A DNA stretch of 44,637 nucleotides from Bacillota bacterium (lineage in GTDB: Bacteria > Bacillota > UBA4882 > UBA8346). Within the stretch, counting starts at the first letter, position 1. Each line of letters starts with the position of its first letter. The notes under the pieces were generated by a model. It saw nothing but the letters and a program-made list of their open reading frames with translations, had not been told where the DNA came from and did not search any database. This document shows, piece by piece, positions 42,851-44,637 of the stretch. The stretch is taken from the NCBI GenBank assembly GCA_029553165.1, contig JAKPCT010000115.1, positions 1-44,637 of the forward strand, written 5' to 3'. A program made the translations under genes and the position numbers.

Positions 42851-43384
42851 TTGCGAGTTATGAATTTGATGTATGCCAATAAGAAGAAGGTCAGAGGAGC
42901 TAAACGAAAAGCTAATCAAATGGTCCGAAATATTAATGAGTTAATAAATCAATTCCCGGAAGTTGATCTGGAAGATGGTTATTGGCATATGCACTTACCA
43001 GTAGCCCAAACCTTGATTGATTCTACTAAAACTCCAATGTATATTCGCAAATTGTGTGTTCAGACTATCATCAATGGAGTTAAGAGATTAATTGATATCA
43101 GACCTCAAACGAATATACCATCTCGTGTTGTGGCATCTGTAGAACTTCCTCATCTATGGTATTCTCAAATTATTGTCTTTTTTGGAGATAGGTATTTTAA
43201 TAGTTTTTTTGAGAGGGATGATGATTATCAAAAGTGGACTCCTTTGCCAAAAGGACGAAGTCTAGTACGGGAGTGGAAGTTAAATCTTCCTGTGGGACTT
43301 GATTGTAGAGGATATCACGAAGAAATAACTGCTGAAGATTTTAAAACAGTAAGTGAATTATGGTTTATTGGAGAGCTAAAGTAA
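42851..43384 (+). CDS. Hypothetical protein, possibly DUF3916
   Basis: 177 residues from TTG 42851, eight bases after AAGGAG; the ATG at 42860 is an alternative. The N terminus is basic (KKKVRGAKRKANQMVRNI). The middle has YWHMHLPVAQTLIDSTKTP and YIRKLCVQTIINGVKRL, and later HLWYSQIIVFFGDRYFNSFF and a final ELWFIGELK. This pattern resembles DUF3916 proteins of Bacillus as I recall them; the match is from memory only. No membrane segment or catalytic motif is evident. It stands alone after a terminator, in an AT-rich region with several small membrane-protein genes. Confidence 0.65.
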   Translation: MRVMNLMYANKKKVRGAKRKANQMVRNINELINQFPEVDLEDGYWHMHLPVAQTLIDSTKTPMYIRKLCVQTIINGVKRLIDIRPQTNIPSRVVASVELPHLWYSQIIVFFGDRYFNSFFERDDDYQKWTPLPKGRSLVREWKLNLPVGLDCRGYHEEITAEDFKTVSELWFIGELK

Positions 43385-43452
43385 GATAAAAATAATTGGA
43401 GACCAAATATCAATGAGGAAATCGTAGGAAAACTTCAAGGAGAATAGTTGAC

Positions 43453-43659
43453 ATGAAAAAAGACAGAATGCAAATATTGGTTACTATATTATTAATCGCA
43501 TTAGTGCTTTGCTTGATCTTTGCCCCGCTGACCTTCAACTGGCTTAACACTGCTGTTTTTGACATTAATATTGTCAATCTAGGTGTATTGCTGCTTCTTT
43601 TTAGGATAACTCTTTTTCCGTTTACTGAAATAATTCTCACTACCCATAAGCTAGAATGA
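43453..43659 (+). CDS. Small membrane protein of unknown function
   Basis: 68 residues, almost entirely two hydrophobic segments (about 8-28, ILVTILLIALVLCLIFAPL, and 38-60, VNLGVLLLLFRITLFPF) with a basic start (MKKDR), so the N terminus should stay inside. AAGGAG lies 10 bases before the ATG. It follows the previous gene by 68 bases. No family recognised; it could be a small regulatory or toxin-like membrane peptide. Confidence 0.5.
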   Translation: MKKDRMQILVTILLIALVLCLIFAPLTFNWLNTAVFDINIVNLGVLLLLFRITLFPFTEIILTTHKLE

Positions 43660-43730
43660 GATCTGCCTTTACATCATTATAATTCTTATTAATTGTGTAA
43701 AGGAGATTTTCAAGTGCAATCGGATATCTG

Positions 43731-43835
43731 TTGGACAAATCCGTAGTAGTCTTTCTTTGCATGAATTTAGGGATGGGTTTGGCTGTTTTAATCGCTACAA
43801 TCCCTTTGTGCTATTTATTTAAAAGAAGTTATTAA
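43731..43835 (+). CDS. Possible 34-residue membrane peptide
   Basis: A TTG-started frame with one hydrophobic segment (VVVFLCMNLGMGLAVLIATI) and a basic end (LFKRSY). The nearest ribosome site (43700-43705) is better placed for a GTG at 43714 in another frame, which stops after 10 codons. This is either a coupled short leader plus peptide or a gene broken by a frameshift. Confidence 0.25.
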   Translation: MDKSVVVFLCMNLGMGLAVLIATIPLCYLFKRSY

Positions 43836-43842
43836 GTGAGCG

Positions 43843-43876
43843 TTTCAGCGACCGACGTCCTGTCGGTCGCTGAAAA
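43843..43876 (+). repeat. Perfect GC-rich hairpin
   Basis: tttcagcgaccgac (43843-43856), loop gtcct, gtcggtcgctgaaa (43862-43875). A 14-bp perfect stem, unlike the AT-rich terminators of this window and without a T run. It begins eight bases after the small ORF stop. Confidence 0.75.
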
Positions 43877-43881
43877 TGGGT

Positions 43882-43967
43882 GCTATTATGGCATTTCCGG
43901 ATTTGCACAGGTTGGCTGCTAGAGTCGCGAACCTGGCACTGGACAAGAAAGCTTGAACGATAATAGC
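43882..43967. repeat. 86-base GC-rich segment bounded by inverted repeats
   Basis: gctattat (43882-43889) and ataatagc (43960-43967) bound the segment. Inside, caggtt (43908-43913) pairs with aacctg (43930-43935), extended by GC pairs with a bulge. It could be a structured RNA or the remnant of a small mobile element. No known riboswitch family was recognised. Confidence 0.45.
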
Positions 43968-43984
43968 TTAAAGAAGGTGATCTG

Positions 43985-44314
43985 ATGATTGATTTATTCA
44001 CGATGAAGGGGAGATTTAACCGGGCTAAATATATATGGGGCAACCTTTTAACTTCGACTTTATTGTTTGTGCTTTATTGTTTAATAATAAAGGCCAAAGG
44101 CTTTTTACAAGTTTTATTTGCAATTTTATTTAGTATTATATTGTATATTAATTTTTGTTGCACGGCTAAAAGATTTCATGATTTTGGTAAATCGGGTAAA
44201 AACATTATCGGATTATTTATTCCATTATACGGATTCTTTTTGTCTGCACTTCTCGTCTTTAGGAAAGGACAAGAAGGGATAAATAAATACGGGAAAGATC
44301 CTTTGGAAAGATAG
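43985..44314 (+). CDS. DUF805 family membrane protein
   Basis: 109 residues with the DUF805 pattern: GRFNRAKYIWGNLLTS at the start, the conserved KRFHDFGKSGKN in the middle and GINKYGKDP at the end, with three to four hydrophobic helices between. Family function is unknown; such proteins are common in small sets near other envelope proteins. AAGGTGAT lies seven bases before the ATG. It directly follows the GC-rich structured segment. Confidence 0.88.
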   Translation: MIDLFTMKGRFNRAKYIWGNLLTSTLLFVLYCLIIKAKGFLQVLFAILFSIILYINFCCTAKRFHDFGKSGKNIIGLFIPLYGFFLSALLVFRKGQEGINKYGKDPLER

Positions 44315-44637
44315 TAATTTGGCATTTGAGGTCTTAGCTGTTTGACATCATTACGAAGATTAGAGACGACCTTTTAGAATACTGAGGAAGTATCGGTGTT
44401 TTAGATGATGAATTAAAAATTAAAATGTACTTATAAAGTGATTGACTGAAAAATTATGTAGCTTGTGGCCATTATAGTCGCAAAAAAACTAAAGAACTAA
44501 AGCAATCTGGTAATATGTCAAGCCCATAAAAAATAAATTTTGTAAGCAAAATCGCGAAAAAAGGGTACACTTAACAAACCTTCACTTCAAAACGAAGAAA
44601 AAGTTAAAAAAAGGAAATGATTAACTAGGATTTACTC
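44315..44637. other. AT-rich end of the window, no gene supported
   Basis: 323 bases with stops in all frames. A 25-codon fragment (KNYVACGHYSRKK then TKELKQSGNMSSP) runs to a TAA near 44530 but opens directly after a TGA and has no ribosome site. I see no other feature. Confidence 0.5.

Larger units (their letters stand above)
43660..43984. other. Gap with a tiny ORF and a GC-rich structured segment
   Basis: 325 bases. The left part holds AAGGAG at 43700-43705 and a possible 34-residue membrane peptide (43731-43835). The right part (43840-43967) is clearly richer in G and C than its surroundings and contains two inverted repeats. Confidence 0.5.

Noticed and set aside
43981..43987. ctgatga before the DUF805 gene as a hammerhead ribozyme core
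   Set aside because: The matching GAAA and flanking stems are not in the right order or distance.
44510..44600. Possible insertion-sequence end in the last 130 bases
   Set aside because: Only a vague tgtcaagccc-type start; no terminal inverted repeat partner and no transposase fragment.

Overview
This window reads as chromosomal DNA of an anaerobic, endospore-forming member of the Bacillota. Three sporulation genes (spoIVA, a pdaB-type deacetylase, yunB) and the spoIVA-hup neighbourhood known from Bacillus point to a spore former. A ferredoxin-dependent 2-oxoacid oxidoreductase points to anaerobic metabolism. AGGAGG-type ribosome sites, frequent TTG/GTG starts, TATAAT promoters and many hairpin-plus-T terminators fit the same group. 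I cannot place the genus. No rRNA, tRNA, CRISPR array, prophage or intact insertion sequence was seen.

Layout. 1-3544: tail of an unidentified gene, a P-loop NTPase, and a four-subunit VorB-type 2-oxoacid:ferredoxin oxidoreductase. 3713-5256: ketopantoate reductase-like enzyme and a lipoprotein. 5612-10450: a tight, overlapping five-gene operon of FabG-like ketoreductase, ketosynthase 1, phytoene-desaturase-like flavoprotein, ketosynthase 2 and acyl carrier protein, followed by a SAM methyltransferase (10636-11388). 11649-15279: spoIVA, hup, pdaB-like gene, signal peptidase I. 15310-22366: ABC-F ATPase, Lon, MutS2. 22374-26880 (minus strand): cytoplasmic GH13 amylase-family enzyme and class A penicillin-binding protein. 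27104-30216: yunB, M20 peptidase, exported WG-repeat protein. 30260-35653: phosphofructokinase (minus), aspartate aminotransferase, an unknown exported protein (minus) and a lone trpB. 35861-41528: exported PD40-type propeller protein, a LysR regulator (minus), and a fused PurL-PurQ FGAM synthase read divergently from it. 41636-44314: an AT-rich stretch of small membrane proteins (YcxB-like, RDD, DUF805) and unknowns, with one GC-rich structured insertion.

The most interesting part is the 5612-10450 operon. It has two ketosynthases, both with complete Cys-His-His-Lys active-site sets, a dedicated ACP, a ketoreductase and a CrtI/retinol-reductase-like flavoenzyme, but no dehydratase, enoyl reductase, malonyl transferase, thioesterase or phosphopantetheinyl transferase. 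This looks like a specialised type II fatty acid/polyketide line that borrows missing activities from primary metabolism and adds an unusual redox step on an ACP-bound chain. The product is unknown. The block is bracketed by two copies of a 29-bp sequence (27 identical): one is the end of the upstream lipoprotein gene, the other a disconnected remnant, which suggests a past insertion or rearrangement.

Most other genes are housekeeping genes in short transcription units with their own promoters and terminators. Identifications come from reading motifs and recalled family features. No database search was run.
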